A stretch of 64,000 nt of DNA from Pseudomonas tolaasii NCPPB 2192 (GTDB lineage Bacteria; Pseudomonadota; Gammaproteobacteria; Pseudomonadales; Pseudomonadaceae): positions 2,046,001 through 2,110,000 of the forward strand of contig NZ_PHHD01000001.1 in assembly GCF_002813445.1 (NCBI RefSeq). The letters run 5' to 3'. The notes under the pieces are model-generated. The model searched no databases. It worked only from the letters and a program-made list of their open reading frames with translations, and was not told the DNA's origin. Numbering within the stretch: position 1 is the stretch's first letter; the number at the start of each line of letters is the position of its first letter. This document shows positions 43,294-51,389 of the stretch, one piece after another. The translations under genes were made by a program, and so were the position numbers.

Positions 43294-45558
43294 ATGAGTG
43301 ACATCCTCGCAGACAGCTTAGACGGCGTAGAACGCCGGTCGCTGGCTGAATTCACCGAAAATGCCTACCTCAACTACTCCATGTACGTGATCATGGACCG
43401 TGCTTTGCCGCATATCGGCGACGGCCTGAAACCCGTGCAACGGCGCATCATCTATGCCATGAGTGAGTTGGGCCTGGACGCCGATTCCAAGCACAAGAAG
43501 TCCGCGCGTACGGTCGGTGACGTACTTGGCAAGTTCCACCCCCACGGCGATTCGGCGTGCTACGAAGCCATGGTGTTGATGGCGCAGCCGTTCAGCTATC
43601 GCTACACGCTGGTCGACGGCCAGGGTAACTGGGGGGCGCCGGACGATCCCAAGTCCTTCGCCGCCATGCGGTACACCGAAGCGCGGCTGTCGCGTTATTC
43701 GGAAGTGCTGCTGAGCGAATTGGGGCAGGGCACCGCTGACTGGGGCCCTAACTTCGACGGTACTCTCGACGAACCGCTGGTGTTGCCGGCACGTTTGCCG
43801 AATATCCTGCTCAATGGCACCACCGGCATTGCTGTCGGTATGGCCACCGACGTACCGCCGCACAACCTGCGCGAGGTCGCCACGGCCTGCGTGCGTTTGC
43901 TTGATGAGCCCAAAGCCACGGTCGAGCAGCTTTGCGAACATATCCAGGGCCCGGATTACCCGACCGAAGCGGAAATCATCACGCCGCGTGCCGACCTGTT
44001 GAAGATGTACGAAACCGGCAAGGGCTCGGTGCGCATGCGCGCCGTTTACCACATTGAAGACGGCGACATCATTCTCACCGCGCTGCCGCATCAGGTGTCC
44101 GGTGCCAAGGTGCTGGAGCAGATTGCCGCGCTGATGCAGGCCAAACCGTCGAAGTTGCCGCAGGTTGCCGACCTGCGTGACGAATCCGACCACGAAAACC
44201 CATGCCGCATCGTGATCATCCCGACCAACAGCCGGGTAGACCACGAAGTGCTGATGCAGCATCTGTTTGCCAGCACCGATCTTGAATCCAGCTACCGGGT
44301 CAACGTCAACATCATCGGCCTGGATGGCAAGCCGCAACTGAAAAACCTGCGCAACCTGCTGGTGGAGTGGTTGGAGTTCCGCGTGCAGACCGTGCGTCGC
44401 CGCCTGCAATTCCGTCTGGACAAGGTCGAGCGCCGCCTGCACCTGTTGGACGGTTTGTTGATTGCCTATCTCAATCTGGACGAAGTGATCCACATCATCC
44501 GTACCGCCGAGCATCCGAAAGCCGAGCTGATTGCGCGTTTCGAGCTGAGCGAGATTCAGGCCGATTACATCCTCGACACCCGCTTGCGCCAGTTGGCGCG
44601 GCTGGAAGAAATGAAGCTGCGCGACGAACAGGACGCGCTGCTCAAGGAGCAAGCCAAGCTGCAAGCCCTGCTGGGTAGCGAAGCCAAGCTCAAGAAACTG
44701 GTGCGCAGCGAGCTGATCAAGGACGCCGAAACCTATGGCGATGACCGTCGGTCGCCAATCGTTGAGCGTGCTGAGGCGAAAGCCCTGACAGAAACCGAGT
44801 TGTTGCCGAACGAGAAAATTACCGTCGTTCTGTCGGAAAAGGGTTGGGTTCGTTCGGCCAAGGGGCATGATATTGACGCCACGGGCCTGTCGTACAAGGC
44901 TGGCGACGGCTTCAAGACCGCCGCCGCCGGGCGCTCCAACCAGTTTGCGGTGTTTATCGACTCCACCGGGCGCAGTTATTCTGTGCCGGCCCACACCTTG
45001 CCGTCGGCACGGGGTCAGGGCGAGCCGCTGACCGGGCGTTTGACGCCGCCGCCGGGGGCGAACTTCGAATGTGTGCTGCTGCCGGATGACGATTCGCTGT
45101 ACGTGATCGCCTCCGACGCGGGTTACGGTTTTGTGGTCAAGGGTGAAGACCTGCAGGCCAAGAACAAGGCGGGCAAGGCGTTGTTGAGCCTGCCGAACAA
45201 CGCCAAGGTGATTTTGCCGCGCACAGTGGAGGACCGCGAGAGCAACTGGCTGGCGTCGGTGACCACTGAAGGACGTTTGCTGGTGTTCAAGATCAGCGAC
45301 CTGCCGCAATTGGGCAAAGGCAAGGGCAACAAGATCATCGGGATTCCAGGGGAGCGGGTGGCCAGTCGCGAAGAGTATGTGACCGACATCGCGGTGATCC
45401 CGGAAGGCTCTACCCTGGTGCTTCAAGCCGGCAAGCGCACGCTGTCGCTGCGTCCTGACGACCTTGAACACTACAAGGGTGAGCGTGGCCGCCGCGGTAA
45501 CAAGCTGCCGCGAGGCTTCCAGCGAGTGGACGCTTTAGTGGTGGAAACACCCGTTTAA
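43294..45558 (+). CDS. parC: DNA topoisomerase IV subunit A
   Basis: A 754-residue breakage-reunion subunit. The winged-helix region has KFHPHGDSACYEAMVLMAQ with Ser and Glu at the two quinolone-resistance positions (wild type), and the catalytic Tyr in ARLSRYSEVLL is preceded by the usual AAMRYTEARL. The C-terminal half carries the beta-pinwheel repeats (IAVIPEGSTLVLQAGKRTL and similar). Together with ParE it decatenates DNA. Confidence 0.97.
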   Translation: MSDILADSLDGVERRSLAEFTENAYLNYSMYVIMDRALPHIGDGLKPVQRRIIYAMSELGLDADSKHKKSARTVGDVLGKFHPHGDSACYEAMVLMAQPFSYRYTLVDGQGNWGAPDDPKSFAAMRYTEARLSRYSEVLLSELGQGTADWGPNFDGTLDEPLVLPARLPNILLNGTTGIAVGMATDVPPHNLREVATACVRLLDEPKATVEQLCEHIQGPDYPTEAEIITPRADLLKMYETGKGSVRMRAVYHIEDGDIILTALPHQVSGAKVLEQIAALMQAKPSKLPQVADLRDESDHENPCRIVIIPTNSRVDHEVLMQHLFASTDLESSYRVNVNIIGLDGKPQLKNLRNLLVEWLEFRVQTVRRRLQFRLDKVERRLHLLDGLLIAYLNLDEVIHIIRTAEHPKAELIARFELSEIQADYILDTRLRQLARLEEMKLRDEQDALLKEQAKLQALLGSEAKLKKLVRSELIKDAETYGDDRRSPIVERAEAKALTETELLPNEKITVVLSEKGWVRSAKGHDIDATGLSYKAGDGFKTAAAGRSNQFAVFIDSTGRSYSVPAHTLPSARGQGEPLTGRLTPPPGANFECVLLPDDDSLYVIASDAGYGFVVKGEDLQAKNKAGKALLSLPNNAKVILPRTVEDRESNWLASVTTEGRLLVFKISDLPQLGKGKGNKIIGIPGERVASREEYVTDIAVIPEGSTLVLQAGKRTLSLRPDDLEHYKGERGRRGNKLPRGFQRVDALVVETPV

Positions 45559-45573
45559 GGCACTTTAGAGCCC

Positions 45574-45601
45574 CCGATCTACGATTTAACGCGTAGATCG
45601 G
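45574..45601 (+). terminator. Hairpin after parC, possible terminator
   Basis: A perfect 10-bp stem (CCGATCTACG at 45574-45583, complement at 45592-45601) with an 8-base loop lies 16 bases after parC. There is no T run after it, so it may act as a pause or an RNA-stabilising element rather than a classical terminator. Confidence 0.4.
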
Positions 45602-45731
45602 CACTATGACGCTGGAGTCACGGCGCATATTCACGGATGATATGGCCTTTCCAGCGCCGGCGTGGCCGAGCGTGTTTAGGTTATTTTTAGTATTACATTG
45701 TGGTTCGCCTTGTGGCAGCCACCTGGATGGG

Positions 45732-46442
45732 ATGATGACTGCTCCACGCCTTCCTTTATTTTTGATGCTCGCTGGCCTTTTGGGGCTGGCGGGTTGCAGC
45801 ACGCACCAGCCGGTGTCGCTGTACCAGCTGGACAGCGGAAGTCCGGCTCAACCAGCACAAACCGCGGGCATGGCCGTATTGCTTGGCCCGGTCGTCGTGG
45901 CTGACTACCTGCAACGCGAAACCCTGCTGCAACGTCAGAACGACGGCAGCCTGCAAGGTTCCACAGATGGTCGTTGGGCGGGCAGTTTGTCGGCCGATAT
46001 CAACCAGTTGATGCTGCGCCAGGTGGCCGGTCATCTCGACAGCCAGCGTGTGGTGCTGGCACCTGCGCCTACCGGCTTCACGCCGGATGTGCAGGTGTTG
46101 CTGACGATCACCCGTCTCGACTCCGGTGCTTCGCAGCCGGCGATCCTCGATGCGCAGTGGCGTTTGATCGACCGCCGAGGCCAGGTGCGTGACAACCGCA
46201 TCGTGCACCTGCAGGAAGAACACACCGGCACCACCGCTTCTCAGGTTCAGGCCCAGGGCGTGTTGCTGCAGCACCTGGCGCAGCAGTTGTCGGTGGCGCT
46301 CAAGCCATTGGCCAACCAGCCGCCGGTCGCCGAGGCGCCGCGCAAGCAGGCTCCGGCTCAGGCCAAGCCGGCAGCGCCGGAAAAGCCGAAGATGCCAATG
46401 GCAACGCCGATTCGTACGGATATGGAAGTGTTCAGGTTTTGA
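45732..46442 (+). CDS. PqiC/DUF330-like ABC-type transport auxiliary lipoprotein
   Basis: A 236-residue lipoprotein: signal ending GLAGC (Cys22), then PVSLYQLDSG, MAVLLGPVVVADYLQRETLLQRQNDGSLQGSTDGRWAG in pieces, and SADINQLMLRQVAGHL, the PqiC (DUF330) pattern. The tail from about residue 200 is Pro/Ala/Lys-rich (PVAEAPRKQAPAQAKPAAPE). PqiC normally works with PqiA and the MCE protein PqiB at the outer membrane in lipid traffic; no pqiAB genes lie nearby, so this copy is an orphan here. ATG at 45732 or 45735 both give the same signal peptide. Confidence 0.85.
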   Translation: MMTAPRLPLFLMLAGLLGLAGCSTHQPVSLYQLDSGSPAQPAQTAGMAVLLGPVVVADYLQRETLLQRQNDGSLQGSTDGRWAGSLSADINQLMLRQVAGHLDSQRVVLAPAPTGFTPDVQVLLTITRLDSGASQPAILDAQWRLIDRRGQVRDNRIVHLQEEHTGTTASQVQAQGVLLQHLAQQLSVALKPLANQPPVAEAPRKQAPAQAKPAAPEKPKMPMATPIRTDMEVFRF

Positions 46443-46460
46443 TCTGAATCGCGCATAAAC

Positions 46461-46491
46461 AAAAGGCCCGCTGAGTAAGCGGGCCTTTTTG
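46461..46491 (+). terminator. Rho-independent terminator after the PqiC-type gene
   Basis: A stem AAAAGGCCCGC-loop-GCGGGCCTTTT (46461-46471 with 46479-46489) with a run of five T at its end. The A-rich left side means it could also stop transcripts coming from the other strand. Confidence 0.93.
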
Positions 46492-46524
46492 TTGTCTGCG
46501 ATTTGAGCCGTGCCACACACACCT

Positions 46525-46613
46525 TGTGGGAGCGGGCTTGCCCGCGATGGCGGTGGTTCAGCCAATGATATGTCGACTGATGTTCCGCTATCGCGGGCAA
46601 GCCCGCTCCCACA
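46525..46613. repeat. REP-like hairpin between convergent genes
   Basis: Arms 46525-46548 and 46590-46613 (type TGTGGGAGCGGGCTTGCCCG) are exact complements over 24 bases around a 41-base loop. It lies between the PqiC-type gene and the convergent HAMP protein gene. Confidence 0.88.
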
Positions 46614-46618
46614 GGGGT

Positions 46619-48157
46619 CTATGTCTTGGTACGCGTCTCGTGCATCCGCGCCAACTGGCGTTCCAGCATCGACGGGTAAGGCTCCATCAACCGCTCCACA
46701 CAGCTCGCGCCCTCGGGGCTGGCGATCGGGCGGATGCGTGCGCGCTGGCGGATCAGCGCATCTTCACTGATCTTGCGTTCCACCAGCAGCAGGTTACGGC
46801 TGTGTTGCGACAAAGCCAGCGCGTCCTGGGCGTTTTCGGTGAGCAGCAGGTCGATCTGGCTGATGCCAAACAGGTCGTCACCCACGGTCAGGCCCAGTTG
46901 CAGCTGCAAGGTAATGCCGCTGTCAGCCACTTCGATCTGCAGGGCGTGGCCCAGGGCGCGCAACAGCTCGCCGCAGCAGATGGCGTTGGTCAGGTAGTCT
47001 TCGCCGCTGTCTTCGCTGTGGAACAGCATCAACGTGCTGCCGTCGTTGAGGGTGTGCAGCTCGCTCTGATACAGCGAGGCCGCCTGGTCGAGGCAGTCGC
47101 GATAGCGTTCCAGCAATTCCGTCAGGCGAGCGCGAGGCAAGCGACGCAGTTGGTCCTGGGCACCCAGTTGCACGGCCAGTACCGCGCTGTGCTGGGGTTC
47201 GGTGTTCTTCACAGGGGCCGGTGCCGGTTTTGGCGCGGCGGCTGGGGCGGCGGACGATGTGTCTCGCAAGTCAGCGAACGGGTCTTCGTCGTCCAGTTCA
47301 TCTTCTTCAGCCCTGACCACATGGCGTGGCGCCGGCTTGGCGGGCGCTACCGGCGCTTCTTCGTCAAAGCCCGGCTCGCGCAGGTCGCGCACTTCAAACT
47401 CGGGTTCGTCGTTGTAGTCGGTGTCGTCGTACTCAGGCTCGGGTGGAGCTTCGGGAATCACCGGCTCCGGGGCGAAACTGGCGTGCAATTGGCGCGCAAG
47501 GTCGCCGATCTCGTCCTGGCGGTCGGTGGCCGGTGTGTGTTCGTCGATGTCGCGCAGCCAAATGCGCAGTTGCATCAGCGGCGTGGAAATATGCCGCCCC
47601 AGACGCAAGCTCAAGGCCAGGGCGAGCGCGAGCAGGATCGCGCTCAGGATGCCCATGCTCTGCAGGCTGATGGTCATCGGCTGCTGGAATTGCTGCATGT
47701 CCAGGCTGATGCGCAGTTGGCCGGCCTTCACGTCCTGGAACGTAATATTGCTGGAATACAGGCCTTCCGCCTCGCCCAGCAGGCCGTTTTTCGGGCGCTG
47801 CCCGGCTTCGGCCATGATCCGGTTGTCCACGCTATAGATGGCGGCGTGGGCCACCAGCGGGTTCTTGGTCAGGTTATTGAGCAGCACGTTAAGGCTAAGG
47901 ATGTCGTTGGACACCAACAGCTCGGTCGCCGACGTGGCCGTCTGCGTCGTCAGGCTGGCGCCCAGCGCATCGGCTTGCTCATGCATGGCCTGCTTGAACT
48001 GCAAACCCATCACGCAGGCGTAGATCACCAGGGCCAGAGCGACCAGGATCACGTTATGGCTGGCGATGCGTAATGCGATCGGTACACGGCGATGGCGCAG
48101 TGCCCGGAAGATCAGCAGGAAGAAGTTATCGGTTTTTACTGGCGTGGGCCGGTTCAC
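46619..48157 (-). CDS. Membrane sensor protein: periplasmic domain, HAMP, degenerate cyclase-like domain
   Basis: A 512-residue protein. Membrane segments at about 34-53 and 166-186 enclose a periplasmic domain (PAS/Cache-like: NDILSLNVLLNNL..NPLVAHAAIYSVDNRI). A HAMP domain follows (STPLMQLRIWLRDID..DRQDEIGDLA, about 188-228), then a long acidic and Pro/Ala-rich linker (229-322). The C-terminal part (323-460) looks like a class III nucleotide cyclase: AVLAVQLGAQ, LTELLERYRDCLDQAASLY, LNDGSTLMLFH and LQLQLGLTVGD. The first metal Asp position appears to be Gln, so catalysis is doubtful. Start taken as GTG at 48157 (GTG-AAC-CGG), with moderate certainty. Equals PA4961; function unknown. Confidence 0.82.
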   Translation of the reverse strand: MNRPTPVKTDNFFLLIFRALRHRRVPIALRIASHNVILVALALVIYACVMGLQFKQAMHEQADALGASLTTQTATSATELLVSNDILSLNVLLNNLTKNPLVAHAAIYSVDNRIMAEAGQRPKNGLLGEAEGLYSSNITFQDVKAGQLRISLDMQQFQQPMTISLQSMGILSAILLALALALSLRLGRHISTPLMQLRIWLRDIDEHTPATDRQDEIGDLARQLHASFAPEPVIPEAPPEPEYDDTDYNDEPEFEVRDLREPGFDEEAPVAPAKPAPRHVVRAEEDELDDEDPFADLRDTSSAAPAAAPKPAPAPVKNTEPQHSAVLAVQLGAQDQLRRLPRARLTELLERYRDCLDQAASLYQSELHTLNDGSTLMLFHSEDSGEDYLTNAICCGELLRALGHALQIEVADSGITLQLQLGLTVGDDLFGISQIDLLLTENAQDALALSQHSRNLLLVERKISEDALIRQRARIRPIASPEGASCVERLMEPYPSMLERQLARMHETRTKT

Positions 48158-48290
48158 TTGCGCTCGGCTCTTGGTCCGTGAAGTTGACGCGCAGTATAGC
48201 GACAGCCCTAGGACCGGCAAAGCGCTGGCTGTGCCCGATGGTCACTGAAAGTGGGTAGAATGCGGTTTTTTTCCAGCCTGGGGGTGCGCT

Positions 48291-49505
48291 TTGCGCGAAA
48301 TTGTCCTGATAAACATCACAGGTGAAGACCGCCCGGGTCTCACCGCCGCCATTACCGGTGTACTGGCCCAGGGTGGTGTGAACATTCTCGACATCGGCCA
48401 GGCGGTGATCCACGACACCCTGTCGTTCGGCATCCTGGTGGAAATCCCGAGCACCGAGCAGGCGTCGTCGGTACTCAAGGACATCCTGTTTACGGCGTAC
48501 AAGCTGGATCAACAGGTGCGTTTCACTCCGGTTTCCGAAGCCGACTACCAGCATTGGGTGGACGGGCAGGGCAAAAAACGTCACATCGTCACGCTGCTGA
48601 CCCGCAAGGTCACCGCCGAACAATTGCAGCGCGTGAGCTCGATTACCGCGCACTACGGCTTGAATATCGACCATATCGACCGTTTGTCGGGTCGCATGCC
48701 GTTGGACACGCCAGCGGACAAAGGCAAGGGCTGCATCGAGTTCTCCGTGCGCGGTGAACCGGCCGATCCGCAAGCCCTGCGCGCCGAATTCCTCAGCGTG
48801 GCGCAAGAGCTGAATGTCGACATCGCCTTCCAGGAAGACTCGCTGTTCCGCCGCAACCGCCGCCTGGCGGTGTTTGACATGGACTCGACGCTGATCGAAG
48901 CCGAAGTCATCGACGAACTCGCCAAGGCGGCCGGCGTGGGCGAGCAGGTGTCTGAGATCACTGAGCGCGCCATGGCCGGCGAGCTGGATTTCCGTGCCAG
49001 CTTCAAGGAGCGCCTGGCGTTGCTCAAAGGTCTGGACGTGAGCGTGCTGGATTCCATCGGTGCTTCGTTGCGCCTGACCGAAGGCGCCGAAACCCTGTTC
49101 GCGGAACTCAAGCGCCTGGGCTACAAGACGGCGATTCTGTCGGGCGGCTTCACTTACTTTGCCAAGCAACTGCAGGCCAAGCTGGGCATCGACTATGTGT
49201 TCGCAAACGAGCTGGAAGTGGTGGATGGCAAAGTGACCGGCGTGGCGGTCGAGCCGATTGTCGACGCGCAGCGCAAGGCTGATCTGCTGAAGGAATTGGC
49301 CCACAAGGAAGGCTTGCGTCTGGAGCAGACCATCGCGGTCGGCGACGGAGCGAATGACTTGCCGATGCTGGCGATTGCCGGGCTGGGTGTGGCATTCCGC
49401 GCCAAGCCGCTGGTGAAGCAGTCGGCCAAGCAGGCGATTTCCACGCTGGGTCTGGATGGTGTGCTGTATCTGCTGGGCTTTCGCGACCGCGACGGTCAGC
49501 TCTAA
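48291..49505 (+). CDS. serB: Phosphoserine phosphatase with ACT domains
   Basis: A 404-residue enzyme for the last step of serine synthesis. Residues about 1-170 form two ACT-like domains (IVLINITGEDRPGLTAAITGVLA; HIVTLLTRKVTAEQLQRVSSIT), and the HAD phosphatase domain follows with FDMDSTLIEAEVIDELA (nucleophile Asp), ILSGGFTYFA and VGDGANDLPML. Start TTG at 48291 with GGGGGTG upstream; no ATG is near. The ACT part suggests feedback control by serine, common in pseudomonads and absent from E. coli SerB in this form. Confidence 0.95.
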   Translation: MREIVLINITGEDRPGLTAAITGVLAQGGVNILDIGQAVIHDTLSFGILVEIPSTEQASSVLKDILFTAYKLDQQVRFTPVSEADYQHWVDGQGKKRHIVTLLTRKVTAEQLQRVSSITAHYGLNIDHIDRLSGRMPLDTPADKGKGCIEFSVRGEPADPQALRAEFLSVAQELNVDIAFQEDSLFRRNRRLAVFDMDSTLIEAEVIDELAKAAGVGEQVSEITERAMAGELDFRASFKERLALLKGLDVSVLDSIGASLRLTEGAETLFAELKRLGYKTAILSGGFTYFAKQLQAKLGIDYVFANELEVVDGKVTGVAVEPIVDAQRKADLLKELAHKEGLRLEQTIAVGDGANDLPMLAIAGLGVAFRAKPLVKQSAKQAISTLGLDGVLYLLGFRDRDGQL

Positions 49506-49521
49506 ACCCATCTGATCGACT

Positions 49522-49633
49522 GATCGTTCCCACGCTCTGCGTGGGAATGCCGCCTTTGACGCTCTGCGTCAGCTTTAAGAGCGTGACGCGGAGCGTCACC
49601 GGATGCATTCCCACGCGGAGCGTGGGAACGATC
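49522..49633. repeat. Nested palindromic repeat of a second family, serB-psd
   Basis: Outer arms of 29 bases (49522-49550 and 49605-49633, containing CGTTCCCACGCTCTGCGTGG) match as complements with one mismatch, and each arm is itself palindromic. An inner pair (GACGCTCTGCGTC and GACGCGGAGCGTC) has the same rhythm. It differs in sequence from the REP elements elsewhere in the window. It lies between convergent serB and psd. Confidence 0.85.
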
Positions 49634-49639
49634 GAAGGG

Positions 49640-50500
49640 TCAGGCTTTTGGCAGTGCCATGCCCTGACCCATTTGTACTGGCGTACCCGCTGCCAACTCT
49701 TGCGCCCACTTCACCTGGTCCGGCCCGAACAGCACGATCGCGGTCGAACCCAGTTTGAATCGGCCCAATTCCGCACCTTTTTCCAGATGAATCGGCGCAC
49801 GCGCCGCTTCGTCGTAGCGGAAGGTTTTCAGCTCGCGTTTCGGCGGCGTTACCAGCCCGGCCCACACGGTTTCAATCGACGCCACAATCATCGCACCCAC
49901 CAGCACCACGGCCATCGGGCCGCGTTCAGTGTCGAAAATGCAGGCAACGCGCTCGTTGCGGGCGAACAGCTCCGGGACGTTTTCGGCCGTAGTCTGGTTC
50001 ACCGAGAAAATGCGCCCGGGAATGTAGACCATTTCGCGCAGGGTGCCGGCCAATGGCATGTGCACGCGGTGGTAGTCCTTCGGCGACAGGTAAACAGTGG
50101 CGAAATCACCGCCCATGAATGGCGCGGACAACGCGGCATCGCCACCCAGCAACTCCAGCACGCTGAAACTGTGGCCTTTGGCCTGGAACACACGACCGTG
50201 TTCGATCGGGCCGAGCTGGCTGATCGCACCGTCGGCCGGGCAAAGGACCGCGTCCGGCGTTTGATCCAGCGGGCGGGCGCCGTCTTTCAGGGCGCGGGTG
50301 AAGAAGGCGTTGAAATGCTCGTAGGCGGTCAGGTCTTCAACCAGCGCCTGGGACATGTCCACTTGATAGCGTTTGGCGAACCATGCCGTGAACGCGTTCT
50401 TGAACCAGCGCACGCGGCATTCGGCGATGCAACCTGCCAGGCGCGACAACAAGTGGTGCGGCAGCAAGTACTGGCTGAGGATAAACAACTGCTTTTTCAT
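49640..50500 (-). CDS. psd: Phosphatidylserine decarboxylase proenzyme
   Basis: A 286-residue membrane-bound enzyme that makes phosphatidylethanolamine. The self-cleavage site LGST is at residues 250-253; Ser252 becomes the pyruvoyl group. PADGAISQ (Asp90) and YHRVHMP (His147) supply the expected charge-relay residues. Full length. Equals PA4957. The gene for rhodanese lies upstream in the same direction, 16 bases away. Confidence 0.96.
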   Translation of the reverse strand: MKKQLFILSQYLLPHHLLSRLAGCIAECRVRWFKNAFTAWFAKRYQVDMSQALVEDLTAYEHFNAFFTRALKDGARPLDQTPDAVLCPADGAISQLGPIEHGRVFQAKGHSFSVLELLGGDAALSAPFMGGDFATVYLSPKDYHRVHMPLAGTLREMVYIPGRIFSVNQTTAENVPELFARNERVACIFDTERGPMAVVLVGAMIVASIETVWAGLVTPPKRELKTFRYDEAARAPIHLEKGAELGRFKLGSTAIVLFGPDQVKWAQELAAGTPVQMGQGMALPKA

Positions 50501-50516
50501 TACGTGTCCTTAAACC

Positions 50517-51332
50517 TTAAATCTCAACGGGGGTGTCGGGGTGGTTGCCCCATTCGCCCCAGGAACCGGCATAACCTTTGACTCGCGGATAACCGAGCGC
50601 CTTGGCCACCAGGTAGGTGAAGCCAGAGCGGTGGTGAGTCTGGCAGTGGGTGATGATTTCTTTGTCGCGGGTCAGCCCGAGGTCTTCGAGGATCTGCGGC
50701 ATGTCGCGGCGGATGCGCAGGTTGCGCGCCTTGTCCATGCCGGCGGTCCATTCGAAGTTCACCGCGCCGGGAATGTGGCCGCCCTTGGCTGCCAGGACTT
50801 TCTCGCCGGAATATTCCAGCGGGCCACGTGCGTCCCAGATGCCCAGGTCGGCGGCGCCCAGACGGCTTTGCAGGTATTCGCGGGTGGCGGTCGGGCCGTC
50901 GTGCAAGGTCAGGCTGACCGGGCCACCGACAGGCGAAGGCACGTCGGTGCTCACCGGGTATTTTTCTTCCAGCCAGGCCAGCAGGCCGCCGTCGAGGTAG
51001 TGGTATTTCTGGTGACCGATCACGTCGAGCATCCAGATAAAACGCCCGGCCCAGCCGCCGCCTTCGTCGTCATAAACCACGTAGGTCGCGTCCGGGGTGT
51101 GGCCCAGTTCGCCGAAGAGTTTTTCCAGGTCGGCCTTGTGGGGCAGCAGACCGGGCGCCGGTGGCTGGCCCAGCTGGGTGCGCTTGGGGTCAACAAAATG
51201 CGCGCCGGGGATGTGCCCTTCGGCGTAGCGGGCGGCGCTGGTGAGGTCCACCAGAATCAGGTGTTCGGCATCAAGGCGACCTTGCAGGTCGCTGGATTCG
51301 ATCACCAGCGGCAAGCCAGAGAAGTCAGGCAT
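50517..51332 (-). CDS. rhdA: Thiosulfate sulfurtransferase (rhodanese)
   Basis: A 271-residue tandem-rhodanese enzyme. The C-terminal domain has the active loop HCQTHHRSGF with Cys230, the same loop as Azotobacter vinelandii RhdA; in the N-terminal domain the corresponding loop VVYDDEGGGWAG lacks Cys, as expected for the inactive half. It moves sulfane sulfur, e.g. from thiosulfate to cyanide. ATG at 51332 follows AGGAG. Pairs with psd in one transcription unit. Confidence 0.95.
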   Translation of the reverse strand: MPDFSGLPLVIESSDLQGRLDAEHLILVDLTSAARYAEGHIPGAHFVDPKRTQLGQPPAPGLLPHKADLEKLFGELGHTPDATYVVYDDEGGGWAGRFIWMLDVIGHQKYHYLDGGLLAWLEEKYPVSTDVPSPVGGPVSLTLHDGPTATREYLQSRLGAADLGIWDARGPLEYSGEKVLAAKGGHIPGAVNFEWTAGMDKARNLRIRRDMPQILEDLGLTRDKEIITHCQTHHRSGFTYLVAKALGYPRVKGYAGSWGEWGNHPDTPVEI

Positions 51333-51389
51333 GTGAGGTCTCCTGGGCACAAATGTTGGCGATAAAAGAGGACGATTGTAGCGCAAGCA

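Noticed and set aside
43500..43600. Quinolone-resistance change in parC
   Set aside because: The loop reads HPHGDSACYE with Ser and Glu at the critical positions, the susceptible form.
43318..45471. Open frame of 717 codons antisense to parC
   Set aside because: Shadow of parC codon usage; no ribosome site or known domain.
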